NCBI GenBank assembly: GCA_963768585.1
Contig: CAVYIF010000023.1
Span: 1 to 64,000 of the forward strand
Direction: 5' to 3'
DNA from: CAVUNY01 sp963768585
GTDB lineage: Bacteria > Chloroflexota > Anaerolineae > Anaerolineales > Anaerolineaceae
Length of the DNA stretch: 64,000 nt
Shown here piece after piece: positions 1 through 7,802 of the stretch (the stretch's first letter is position 1; each line of letters begins with the position of its first letter). The position numbers and the translations under genes are program-made. The notes beneath the pieces are model-generated. The model made no database searches, had not been told where the DNA came from, and saw only the letters and a list, made by a program, of their open reading frames with translations.

Positions 1-12
1 TTATACCCGAAT

Positions 13-1437
13 TAGCTCATTAACAAATTACCTTTTCACCGTTCAATATCTTCACTTCTGGTCCGAAAAGAAGGATATTAAAAAGGACCTAGGAGGTGGT
101 TATGGGCGAGCGGACGAGTGAAGGCCAACGGGTGGAGTTCTATCGCCGGAACCTACAAGGAGAAACATACGCCGTGATTTCACAATCATGTGGAGTATCG
201 TTGGAATGCGTTCGCTATTGGTGTCAAAAGCAGAAGAAAGGACTGGGCATCAAGAGCCAATGGCACATACCGAAACGAGGGGCGCTAAGCCAATTTCACG
301 CCACAGTGATTCAATGTATCACGGATTTTCGTAAGCAACATCCCCGTTGGGGGCCCATCAGCTTGTGGATCCATCTGAACGATGAACCAGATCTGAAAGG
401 GAAACGGCTTCCCAGTCCGGCCAGTATTGGGCGGTTTTTACATGAGGACCCAGATAATCGGCGACGGCCAAAAAGAAAACTGCCGGAATTAGCGCAGGTC
501 ATTCTTACTCACACCCACCAACGCTGGGAGATCGATTTCAAGGTGAGGATCCATCTAAAGGGTGGGGAAACGGTCCAAATGCATACGGTGACCGATCCTT
601 TCAGTGGAGCCCATATTGGAGCGTATTTGTATTTATCCGGGCGAGACACGAGCCGGGTACCGCTTTTGGACGTTCAAGCCACCTTGCGAGCATGCTTCAC
701 GGAATGGAGAACCTTGCCTGAGGAGATCCAAACGGATGGTGAGACTATTCTGGCAGCCACTGCTGTAGAACTACCGACCCTATTTACCTTATGGTTGGCT
801 GGGTTAGGTGTTGGTCACAGGAGGATTACACCCGGACGACCTACAGAAAATGGCTCAGTTGAACGCGGCCATCGCACTCTCAACGATTATGGTCTGTATG
901 GGCAACTCCACCGCTCACACGCAGATTTACAGATTTATCTCAGTCAGTGCCGAGAAGAATTGAACACTCGCTACCCTTCCCGAGCAAAAGGTTGCGGAGG
1001 ACAACCGCCTCTAACCGCGCATCCGGAATTACTTCATCCGCTCCGAGAGTATCATCCGGCATATGAACAGTTCCTGTTTGATTTGCGCAAGACGGATGCG
1101 CTCTTGGCCACTTGCCTTTTAGAACGCAAGGTAGGCAAGACGGGCCAGATTACGATTGGTGGTGAGCACGAATATTATCAGGTGGGCCGTGCTTTTGCCC
1201 GTCAATTCGTCCAGGTCCGGTTTGATCCTGCTACCCGTAATTTCGTCGCTTATTTTCCGGATGAGCAAGGCCAACTTCAAGAAATCAAGCGCTGGCCCGC
1301 TCGTAATTTTGAAGCTCATCATCTCCTTTGGCCTGGGGATCCTCCTCCACTTCATTGTCCACAGCAATTAGCTTTGCCATTATCTTTGAACGAGGGCTTC
1401 GTTGATTATTTAGAAAAGGTAAATTGTTAATGAGCTA
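13..1437 (+). mobile_element. insertion sequence with imperfect 24-bp terminal inverted repeats
   Basis: Positions 13-36 and 1414-1437 are inverted repeats of each other with 23 of 24 bases matching. They enclose a single integrase-type transposase gene. The right repeat overlaps the last codons and stop of the gene, so the element is extremely compact on that side, with about 65 bases of leader on the left. Flanking bases just outside the repeats do not show an obvious target duplication, so the true ends may differ by a few bases or the duplication has decayed. IS family not certain: the catalytic domain resembles IS481/IS3-type integrase cores. Confidence 0.8.
102..1430 (+). CDS. DDE transposase with integrase core domain
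   Basis: Catalyses cut or copy and paste of the surrounding insertion sequence. The 442-residue protein begins with a helix-turn-helix-like region (about residues 5-45) and then has an integrase core. The probable acidic triad is D145 in the WEIDF motif, D212 in QTDGE and E254 in the ENGSVERGH motif, the last being typical of IS481-like enzymes (family knowledge). I chose the ATG at 102 rather than the GTG at 96 because AGGAGG at 91-96 lies five bases upstream. The gene appears intact, with a C-terminal beta-rich tail after the catalytic domain, and its end lies inside the right terminal repeat. No passenger genes are present. The exact IS family is not assigned. Confidence 0.85.
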   Translation: MGERTSEGQRVEFYRRNLQGETYAVISQSCGVSLECVRYWCQKQKKGLGIKSQWHIPKRGALSQFHATVIQCITDFRKQHPRWGPISLWIHLNDEPDLKGKRLPSPASIGRFLHEDPDNRRRPKRKLPELAQVILTHTHQRWEIDFKVRIHLKGGETVQMHTVTDPFSGAHIGAYLYLSGRDTSRVPLLDVQATLRACFTEWRTLPEEIQTDGETILAATAVELPTLFTLWLAGLGVGHRRITPGRPTENGSVERGHRTLNDYGLYGQLHRSHADLQIYLSQCREELNTRYPSRAKGCGGQPPLTAHPELLHPLREYHPAYEQFLFDLRKTDALLATCLLERKVGKTGQITIGGEHEYYQVGRAFARQFVQVRFDPATRNFVAYFPDEQGQLQEIKRWPARNFEAHHLLWPGDPPPLHCPQQLALPLSLNEGFVDYLEKVNC

Positions 1438-1461
1438 TCAAAGGTAAAACCCTACAAGATT

Positions 1462-1525
1462 TTGCGTCGAGGACGCACCCTACTGGGTTGGGGTGAGAAG
1501 TGTGAACGGTGCGTCAAAGACGCAA
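1462..1525. repeat. pair of nested inverted repeats between the IS and the radical enzyme gene
   Basis: Two 18-base arms, 1462-1479 and 1508-1525, are complementary at 15 of 18 positions. Each arm is itself a small hairpin (gcgtc, three bases, gacgc). It sits just beyond the stop codon of the minus-strand radical enzyme gene and may act as its transcription terminator or RNA 3' stabiliser, although there is no clear T run. Confidence 0.45.
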
Positions 1526-1533
1526 CCTACAAC

Positions 1534-3870
1534 TTACAGCCCATGTTCGACCTTGCGGATGTGCAGCAGCTGCTGTTCGCGGCTGAGGGCCACGAAGTAG
1601 GCCGTCCAGCCGCCCATGCGCACGCGCAGCCCGCGGTATTTCTCGGGTTCGAGCATGGCCTTGCGCAGCTCTTCGGCATCGGCCACGGTGATGGTGAGGA
1701 TGTTGCCGCCCAGGGCGATGAAGGCCTGGATGAAGGCCCCCAGGCGGGCGGCGCCGGCTTCGCCGCGCAGGCTGCTGGCGGAGAAGCGCAGATCGAGAGG
1801 CGCGCCGGCGGCGAGGTCGGTCATGGCCATCTGCACATAGGATTTCACGGCGGCGGTCGGCCCGTTAAGATCCATACCGATATTGGGACTGAAATTGGGG
1901 GTGATGGGGTCTCCGGAGAAGCGCCCATCGCAGGAGGCGCCGACTTCATTGCCAATGGAGGCGTACCAGGAAAACGTGCCCACGGAAGCCGGAAAAATGA
2001 TGGCCGGGTAGCGGGAGGCGTAGAAGCGGGTGCGCTGGCTGAAGTAGGCCATCATCTCCTGCCCGATGGCGTCGGCGTAGCCGTTGTCGTTGGCGAACTT
2101 GGGGGCGCGGCTGACCATTTGCTGGCGCAGGTTTTCATACCCTTCCCAGTTCTGGGCCAGAGCATTTAGAACCTCATCCAGGGATACCTTCTTTTGGTCA
2201 TAGACCAGCTTCTTAATCGCCGCCAGGGCGTCAATCGCATTGGCGACGGCTTCGCCCATCACATGCCAGATGGCGTAGCGCGCCCCGCCGCGGATGATAT
2301 CCTTCTCGCGGGAAAGGCAGTCCTGCACCAGGGCCGAGAGCAGGGGGTTGTAGGCCGTGCGCCCGTGATTGGAGTGAGCCAGGTCGCCCCGGGTGAGGTG
2401 CGCGCCGAAATAATCGATGGTCTTTTCCAGATAAGCATCCATCTGGCGCTTCCAGGCAGCCATGACGTCATCAAACGAGGAAAACAGGCGCGGATCGCCG
2501 GTGTCGACCCCTTCCTGGGCCCCGCTGACCCGCGAGACACCCCGGTTGAGGGCCCATTCCAGGATCAGCAGGAAGTTGTACCCGCGGATCAGTTCCTGGT
2601 CCGATTTTCCGGCGATCATGGTTTCCCAGCAGTTTGAATTGGCGTATTCGCGGGCATCCTCCAGGGGTACGCCCAGCTTCTGGTAAGCGGGAACGATGAC
2701 ATCGTCGTTATCGATATAGGGCATGCCGCCGCCTTTTTGCAGCACTTCGGCGCAGCGCCGGACAAGTTTGGGCGGCGAGGCGCGGTGCAGGCGCACGGTG
2801 ACCACCGGGCTGGTCAGGGCGAAGGTTTCCAGGCTGTTGAGCATCAGGTAGGTCAGGGGATTGGTGCCGTCGCTGCCGTCGGGGCGGATGCCGCTGAGGA
2901 GCAGGTTCTGGCCAAAGTGGTTGACGGCATCGGCGTTGTCGCTGCCCAGCAGGGTGCGCCAGCGCAGGCCGGCCTGCCAGGGGCGATCGACGGCGCGATT
3001 GGAAAAGTTCTCGCGGTTGATCTGGGCGCGGTCGTTGAATTTGATCCACAGGCAGTCGACCATCTCCTGGGCTTCAGCGATCGTCACCCGCTTTTCGGCC
3101 AGGTCGCGTTCCAAAAGCGGACCGCAGTACTGGTCGAACCTGCCCAGGGAAAGATTTGTGCCGGTGGAGTAGAAAGCGTAGTTCACGAACCAAACGCTCT
3201 GCAGCACCTCATGAAAGCTCTCCGCCGGTTTGCGCGGCACGCTGCGGCAAACCGCGGCGATGCGGCGCAGTTCGAGCGCGCGTTCAGGCGCAGCTGACTC
3301 TGCCTGGCTTTCGGCCAGGTCAGCGTAGCGCAGCGCCAGGCGCAGCACGGCCTCGATTTCAATCTGCATGGCCTGCATCCACTGCACGGTTTCAGTTTTT
3401 TTATCTGAGTCCGGGCGGGCCTGGACGATGGACATCTGGTCGCGAATGTCCGCCAGGATGCCGCTCAAACCGCGTTCGACCACGGAGGGGTAGTCCGGCA
3501 CCTTGTGGGAAAGCCCCATGGGGATGCCGCGGCCTTTGGCCCTGGCTTCCTCTCTTTCAGCCGCGGTGACAAATTCGGGCAGGGCGGTGCGCAGGATGCG
3601 GCCGCCGCGGGCGGTTTTGCCGACGATCCATTCATCTGCGGCGATTTCGACCGGCATCTCATCCAGCACCCTGGCGAAAGCCCGGGCGCGGCGCAGGACC
3701 AGCGGCAGCCCGGCAAGGGCAGGATCTTGAACGATCGGCGCCGGGCGCCAGGTTTCCTGGGCGCGCAGCATGGAATCCTGCAGGCGGTCATATAAGCGTT
3801 TGACGCGGGGGGAGAGGCGCTGTGCTTCGAGCGGGGTTGCGGCAGGTTGTTCGAGGGCTATGGGCTGCAT
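1534..3870 (-). CDS. glycyl radical enzyme, pyruvate formate-lyase-like, substrate unknown
   Basis: Oxygen-sensitive enzyme that would use a protein glycyl radical and a cysteine thiyl radical to start chemistry on an unknown small molecule. At 778 residues it has the normal family length. The catalytic cysteine is C414 in an NSNCWE motif, and the glycyl site is G754 in an RMGGW motif 24 residues from the end (family: RVxGY). The NCWE motif differs from the GCVE motif of diol dehydratases, choline lyase and hydroxyphenylacetate decarboxylase, so I do not assign any of those activities. The ATG at 3870 has a good AAGGAG upstream. It follows its activase by 55 bases, evidently in one operon. 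No microcompartment shell genes are nearby. Confidence 0.85.
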   Translation of the reverse strand: MQPIALEQPAATPLEAQRLSPRVKRLYDRLQDSMLRAQETWRPAPIVQDPALAGLPLVLRRARAFARVLDEMPVEIAADEWIVGKTARGGRILRTALPEFVTAAEREEARAKGRGIPMGLSHKVPDYPSVVERGLSGILADIRDQMSIVQARPDSDKKTETVQWMQAMQIEIEAVLRLALRYADLAESQAESAAPERALELRRIAAVCRSVPRKPAESFHEVLQSVWFVNYAFYSTGTNLSLGRFDQYCGPLLERDLAEKRVTIAEAQEMVDCLWIKFNDRAQINRENFSNRAVDRPWQAGLRWRTLLGSDNADAVNHFGQNLLLSGIRPDGSDGTNPLTYLMLNSLETFALTSPVVTVRLHRASPPKLVRRCAEVLQKGGGMPYIDNDDVIVPAYQKLGVPLEDAREYANSNCWETMIAGKSDQELIRGYNFLLILEWALNRGVSRVSGAQEGVDTGDPRLFSSFDDVMAAWKRQMDAYLEKTIDYFGAHLTRGDLAHSNHGRTAYNPLLSALVQDCLSREKDIIRGGARYAIWHVMGEAVANAIDALAAIKKLVYDQKKVSLDEVLNALAQNWEGYENLRQQMVSRAPKFANDNGYADAIGQEMMAYFSQRTRFYASRYPAIIFPASVGTFSWYASIGNEVGASCDGRFSGDPITPNFSPNIGMDLNGPTAAVKSYVQMAMTDLAAGAPLDLRFSASSLRGEAGAARLGAFIQAFIALGGNILTITVADAEELRKAMLEPEKYRGLRVRMGGWTAYFVALSREQQLLHIRKVEHGL

Positions 3871-3925
3871 TAATAATCTCCTTTTTTACCACGGAGGCAG
3901 GGAGGGCACTGAGAAAAACAAAAAA

Positions 3926-4861
3926 TTAGCGAATAATTTGAGCATTAAGGCCGAAGGTACGGCAGATTGCGGCCAGAGATTCCATTTTTTCATTGTCCTG
4001 GGTTGCCAATTCTGGCAATGCATAGGGCCGGTCCAGCCAGGCGTACTTGGCCGGGGCGGCGGCATTGTAGGCCAGGAGGTGGATCTCGGTCAGGCCCAGT
4101 TCGCGGACAAAGCGGGCAGTGGCTTCTATATTAACAATGTCGTCATTGAGGCCCGGGATGCAGGGCACACGCGCAATTACTTGCGCACCACGTTCGGCCA
4201 GCCGGCGCAAATTGGATTGCGCGGTCCGGTTGGATGCGCCGGTCAACCGGCGGTGGGCCTGAGCATCCATCAGTTTTAGATCGAATAAGAACAAATCGGT
4301 GGCATTGATTAGCCGCTCAAAAATTCGCCAGGGCGCGACCCCGTTGGTTTCCAGAGCGGTCGCCAGTCCCAGACGGCGGCAGGCGCCCAGAAAAGCGATG
4401 GCAAATTCGCCTTGCTGGCTGGCCTCGCCCCCGCTTAATGTAACCCCTCCCCCGGATGATTCAAAGAAAGGCGCATCCCGGGCGACTTCCAGGGCCAGGG
4501 TTTCCGCATCCCACCATTGACCGGCCAGTTTTAATGCGCCCGGATAGCACACCTCCACGCACGCCGCGCATTGATCGCATTCTGCGCGGTTTAATGCCAC
4601 CCGACAGGCGCCATCCTTCACTTCCAGCGGTTGAAGCGCACCCCTGGGACAGGCGGCCAGGCATAGGCCGCAGGCCGTGCAGCGGTTTTCCATATATAAG
4701 AGTTCCGGTGAAAAACATTGGGATTCCGGGCTGTGACACCAGGCGCAGTGCAGCGAACAGCCCTTAAGAAAAACGGCTGTGCGGATGCCGGGACCATCGT
4801 GGGTGGCAAAGCGGTCGATGTCCAGCACCAGACCGCGAGCGGGTGAGTTGGATTTGTTCAT
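3926..4861 (-). CDS. glycyl radical enzyme activating enzyme, radical SAM
   Basis: Installs the glycyl radical in the downstream enzyme by reductive cleavage of S-adenosylmethionine. The 311-residue protein has the radical SAM cluster motif C35-x3-C39-x2-C42, followed by an insert with two ferredoxin-like 4Fe-4S motifs (C61, C64, C67, C71 and C95, C98, C101, C105), and then a GGVTLSGGE motif that helps bind SAM. The two extra clusters are typical of activases for dehydratase and decarboxylase-type glycyl radical enzymes rather than the short PflA type (family knowledge). It is the first gene of a two-gene minus-strand operon and is divergent from an aldolase gene. No strong ribosome binding site is visible before the start at 4861. 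Confidence 0.9.
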   Translation of the reverse strand: MNKSNSPARGLVLDIDRFATHDGPGIRTAVFLKGCSLHCAWCHSPESQCFSPELLYMENRCTACGLCLAACPRGALQPLEVKDGACRVALNRAECDQCAACVEVCYPGALKLAGQWWDAETLALEVARDAPFFESSGGGVTLSGGEASQQGEFAIAFLGACRRLGLATALETNGVAPWRIFERLINATDLFLFDLKLMDAQAHRRLTGASNRTAQSNLRRLAERGAQVIARVPCIPGLNDDIVNIEATARFVRELGLTEIHLLAYNAAAPAKYAWLDRPYALPELATQDNEKMESLAAICRTFGLNAQIIR

Positions 4862-4885
4862 TTCAGTTAATCATTCTGCTTTTGC

Positions 4886-4918
4886 TCTTATTTTACACCG
4901 GAGAAGAGTAAAATAAGA
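4886..4918. promoter_or_regulatory. 33-bp palindrome, candidate operator between divergent genes
   Basis: Two perfect 11-base arms (4886-4896 TCTTATTTTAC and 4908-4918 GTAAAATAAGA) are separated by 11 bases. The site lies about 25 bases from the activase start and 70 bases from the aldolase start, in the only intergenic space the two divergent units share. Placement and symmetry suggest a repressor or activator site controlling both directions. No candidate regulator gene lies beside it. Confidence 0.45.
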
Positions 4919-4988
4919 TTAAAACGTGATGGGAAAGTCCCAATATCGTGGGGGAATACCCCTAAAAACCTTTGAGGAGAAGCGACAC

Positions 4989-5771
4989 ATGGTAAATTTT
5001 ATTCGCAGCCGGGTATTGAATAATGAACTGTTGTTTGGGCTGATCATGAACCTTGGTTCCAGCCTGACGGTCGAAATGGCCGGAGCAGCCGGGTATGATT
5101 GGCTCTGGGTGGACGGCGAGCACGGGATGGGTGGGTTTACCGACCTGGTGCACCAGCTGCAGGCTGCCTCCGCTACCCCGGCGGCGCCGGTGGTGCGGGT
5201 GGTCTGGAATGACTTTCCATTGATCAAACGCGTGCTGGATATGGGCGCCTCGGGGGTGATCGTGCCCTGGATTAACCGCGCGGAAGATGCGGCCCAGGTG
5301 GTGAGGGCCATGCGCTACCCGCCTCAGGGCATTCGCGGGGTGGCCAGGCTGCTGCGCGGCAATGCCTTTGGCTTTGATTTCGACGAGTATTTTGCACGGG
5401 CCAACCAGGAACTGCTGACCGCGGTGCAGATCGAGACCGCGGAAGCCATCACAAACGCGGAGGATATCGCCGCGGTGGATGGCGTGGATGCCTTAATCAT
5501 CGGGCCTACCGACCTTTCCACCAGCATGGGCATCTTCGGCCAGTTCACCAACCCACTGCTGTGGGAAGCGTTTGCCAAAGTGGCGGCTGCCTGCAAGGCG
5601 CATGGTAAAGCGGCAGGAATTCTACTGCCCGCCCTGGATGACGTGGACCGGCTGGTGGAAATGGGCTTCCGGTTCATCGCCACCGGTGCCGACGGCAGTC
5701 TGCTGGCAAATGGTATGCGCGCTAATCTGAACCGCTGCCACCAGGCGCGCGAAAAAATTTCCAGCAAGTAA
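4989..5771 (+). CDS. HpcH/HpaI-type aldolase
   Basis: Predicted metal-dependent class II pyruvate aldolase, cleaving a hydroxy-keto-acid into pyruvate and an aldehyde, or citrate-lyase-like. The 260-residue protein shows the family signatures: DGEHG near the N-terminus with the catalytic His, VRVVWND with the substrate-binding Arg, the RYPPQGIRG motif, the metal ligands in QIETAEA and the IGPTDLS loop. I chose the ATG at 4989 because GAGGAG at 4974-4979 is well placed; the longer reading frame from 4926 has no ribosome site. Divergence from the radical enzyme operon suggests that it acts on a product of the same pathway, but this is inference. Confidence 0.85.
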   Translation: MVNFIRSRVLNNELLFGLIMNLGSSLTVEMAGAAGYDWLWVDGEHGMGGFTDLVHQLQAASATPAAPVVRVVWNDFPLIKRVLDMGASGVIVPWINRAEDAAQVVRAMRYPPQGIRGVARLLRGNAFGFDFDEYFARANQELLTAVQIETAEAITNAEDIAAVDGVDALIIGPTDLSTSMGIFGQFTNPLLWEAFAKVAAACKAHGKAAGILLPALDDVDRLVEMGFRFIATGADGSLLANGMRANLNRCHQAREKISSK

Positions 5772-5845
5772 GATTGGGTAAAACTTTTCTCCACAAACTG
5801 CGTATACCGTATATAGTTCGTTTTTCAAAATGAGGTGGAGGAAAT

Positions 5846-7234
5846 ATGTCTGCAAAATCGAAACTGTTCTTACGATGGGCCGCGGTTTTTGTGCTGGTCG
5901 CGGTGCTGTTGGGCGGGGTGGCCGGACGTGCCCAGGCCCTTGAAATCGATCGCAATGGAAAGATCGCTGCCGGCACAACCGTCGATGACGACCTGGTGAT
6001 GGTGGCGAACGATGTGGTGATGGATGGGACGATCAACGGCACCCTGATCACGGCCGGAAACACGGTGACGATTAACGGAACGGTCAAAAGCGATGTAATT
6101 GCCGGTGGGCGGCATGTGATCATCGGCCAGCAAGCGGTGATCGAAGGCAACCTGTTCGTCGGAGCTTCGTCGGTTACGGTTCGCGGAAAAGTAGAAGGCA
6201 CGGTGTTTGGCGGGGCGGCCGGGTTCATGCTGGACGGCGGGGCCAGTGTTGGGCGCAACCTGTTTTACGGCGGCTTTGACTTCACCGCGCAACCCGACTC
6301 GAGCATTAGCCGCGACCTGTATGCCGGAACGTACCAAACCACTTTGAACGGGCAGATGCGCAACGCCAATGTGGCGGCTGCAGCTATCGTGATCAACGGC
6401 AGCATCAGCGGCGATGCTGTGCTGCGCGTAGCCGATGCGAGCTCAGCACCGGATATCAATTCATATCGTTTTTGGAGCTATTCCTGGCCGGATATGCCCT
6501 CACCGATCCAGCCAGGGCTGCGAATTTCTGAAGGCGCAAAAATTGGCGGTAAGCTGATCTATACCAGCCAGGTGGATCAAGGCGGTTCGATCCAGATCGC
6601 ACCGGGCGGGGGGATCGTTTACCAGACGCCAGTTCCTGACGTTTCACAAACACAGCGCATGAATACGCCGCGAACCAATTTCCCAGGGTTTAACTGGAGT
6701 GGGTTCTGGCTGTGGGCCATGCTGCGAAATCTGGTCACCATCCTGATCCTGGGTGCCCTGGCATTGTGGCTGGTACCGGAGGTATACAGCCGGGCGCAAA
6801 TTCAACTGCAGCTTCGCCCCCTGGCTTCGTTGGCGGTTGGGCTGCTGACTTTGATCATCGCTCTGTTTGCCATTCCGATGGTGGCGATCGGTCTGGTGCT
6901 GGTTGGACTGCTTTTTGGGGTCACCACCCTGTTTGACCTATCAGGGATCATCTTTGGCTTGGGTTTTGCCACCTATGGCCTGGCTCTAACCCTGTTCTTC
7001 ACGCTATTCCTGTGGGCGGGCAAACTGATCCTGTCGCTGATCATTGGGCGATGGGTGCTGAACCGGCTGTCGGCGCAAGCCAATGTCCAGCAGTTCTGGG
7101 CACTCGCCCTGGGTGCACTCATCTTTGCCTTGCTGGCAGCCATCCCGGTGGCCGGGTTCATATTCACCTTCCTGGTGGATCTGGCGGGGGCCGGCGCGCT
7201 GTGGTATGTCTGGCAAACGCCCCGGGCTGCATAA
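5846..7234 (+). CDS. secreted bactofilin-like beta-helix protein with C-terminal membrane helices
   Basis: The 462-residue protein begins with a signal sequence (about residues 8-31, ending AQA) and continues with a repetitive beta-helix (about 35-235) of short turns such as GTINGTLITAGNTVTINGTV, as in bactofilin/polymer-forming domains. The C-terminal half (about 285-460) holds five or six hydrophobic helices. Bactofilins are normally cytoplasmic; here the repeat domain follows a signal peptide and so should lie outside, tethered by the membrane domain. The start is supported by GGTGGAGG upstream. It stands alone and ends at a strong terminator. Likely a cell-envelope scaffold, exact role unknown. 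Confidence 0.7.
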   Translation: MSAKSKLFLRWAAVFVLVAVLLGGVAGRAQALEIDRNGKIAAGTTVDDDLVMVANDVVMDGTINGTLITAGNTVTINGTVKSDVIAGGRHVIIGQQAVIEGNLFVGASSVTVRGKVEGTVFGGAAGFMLDGGASVGRNLFYGGFDFTAQPDSSISRDLYAGTYQTTLNGQMRNANVAAAAIVINGSISGDAVLRVADASSAPDINSYRFWSYSWPDMPSPIQPGLRISEGAKIGGKLIYTSQVDQGGSIQIAPGGGIVYQTPVPDVSQTQRMNTPRTNFPGFNWSGFWLWAMLRNLVTILILGALALWLVPEVYSRAQIQLQLRPLASLAVGLLTLIIALFAIPMVAIGLVLVGLLFGVTTLFDLSGIIFGLGFATYGLALTLFFTLFLWAGKLILSLIIGRWVLNRLSAQANVQQFWALALGALIFALLAAIPVAGFIFTFLVDLAGAGALWYVWQTPRAA

Positions 7235-7250
7235 CATTTTCCCTGTAAAA

Positions 7251-7286
7251 GAAGAAGCACCCCGTGAGACCACGGGGTGCTTCTTC
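7251..7286. terminator. bidirectional terminator
   Basis: Perfect 16-bp stem (7251-7266 with 7271-7286) and an AGAC loop between two convergent genes. It probably ends transcription from both sides. Confidence 0.85.
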
Positions 7287-7331
7287 ATATAAATGTAAAT
7301 ATAAATAGATAAAGATAAAGATTATTATGGA

Positions 7332-7802
7332 TTAAGGGGCCCTTGCCGGGGCGGTAACTTTGATCTCCCCGGCTTTTTCGAAGGTCAGGGTGATCTCCAC
7401 CGGGTCGCCCGGGTTAATGGCCTGATTGAGCTTCATCAACATCACGTGTGTGCCCCCTTCTTTCAGCTCGACCTTTTTTCCAGCCGGAATTTCAATGCGA
7501 TTGGCCTGGGACATCATGGTGATCCCATTCCGGGTCTCAGTGACATGCACCTCGGCCATACCGGCGACATTACTTGCAGCTTTAATCAGCGCATCCGGTT
7601 GGCTGCCGCAGTTATTAATTACCAGATAGGCGGCACTGGTCCCGGAACTGTCCACAACGGCCCTTGACCAGGCGCCGTCGATCTTTATTTTGGATCCGTC
7701 CGAGGGTAAATTGGCGCAGTCTGCGCTGTCGGCGGGAGCGCATGCCACCAGCAACAGCCCAATGGACAAAATAAAAAACAGGGAAAAAATTAGCTTCTTC
7801 AT
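7332..7802 (-). CDS. PCu(A)C family copper chaperone lipoprotein
   Basis: Extracytoplasmic copper-binding protein that in other bacteria delivers Cu(I) to the CuA centre of cytochrome oxidase. The 156-residue product has a lipoprotein signal ending LLVAC, then the PCu(A)C domain. The copper ligand pattern H-x(10-14)-M-x(~20)-H-x-M is visible as the EVHVTE histidine, the TMM methionines and the THVMLM motif near the C-terminal part. I chose the start at 7802 over an upstream in-frame ATG because the mature signal sequence begins there and it overlaps the stop of lysine 2,3-aminomutase as ATGA. No oxidase genes occur in this window, so its client is unknown. Confidence 0.85.
   Translation of the reverse strand: MKKLIFSLFFILSIGLLLVACAPADSADCANLPSDGSKIKIDGAWSRAVVDSSGTSAAYLVINNCGSQPDALIKAASNVAGMAEVHVTETRNGITMMSQANRIEIPAGKKVELKEGGTHVMLMKLNQAINPGDPVEITLTFEKAGEIKVTAPARAP

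Noticed and set aside
1462..2169. A 235-codon plus-strand frame rich in Gly, Ala and His
   Set aside because: Antisense to the conserved C-terminus of the glycyl radical enzyme, including its glycyl motif.
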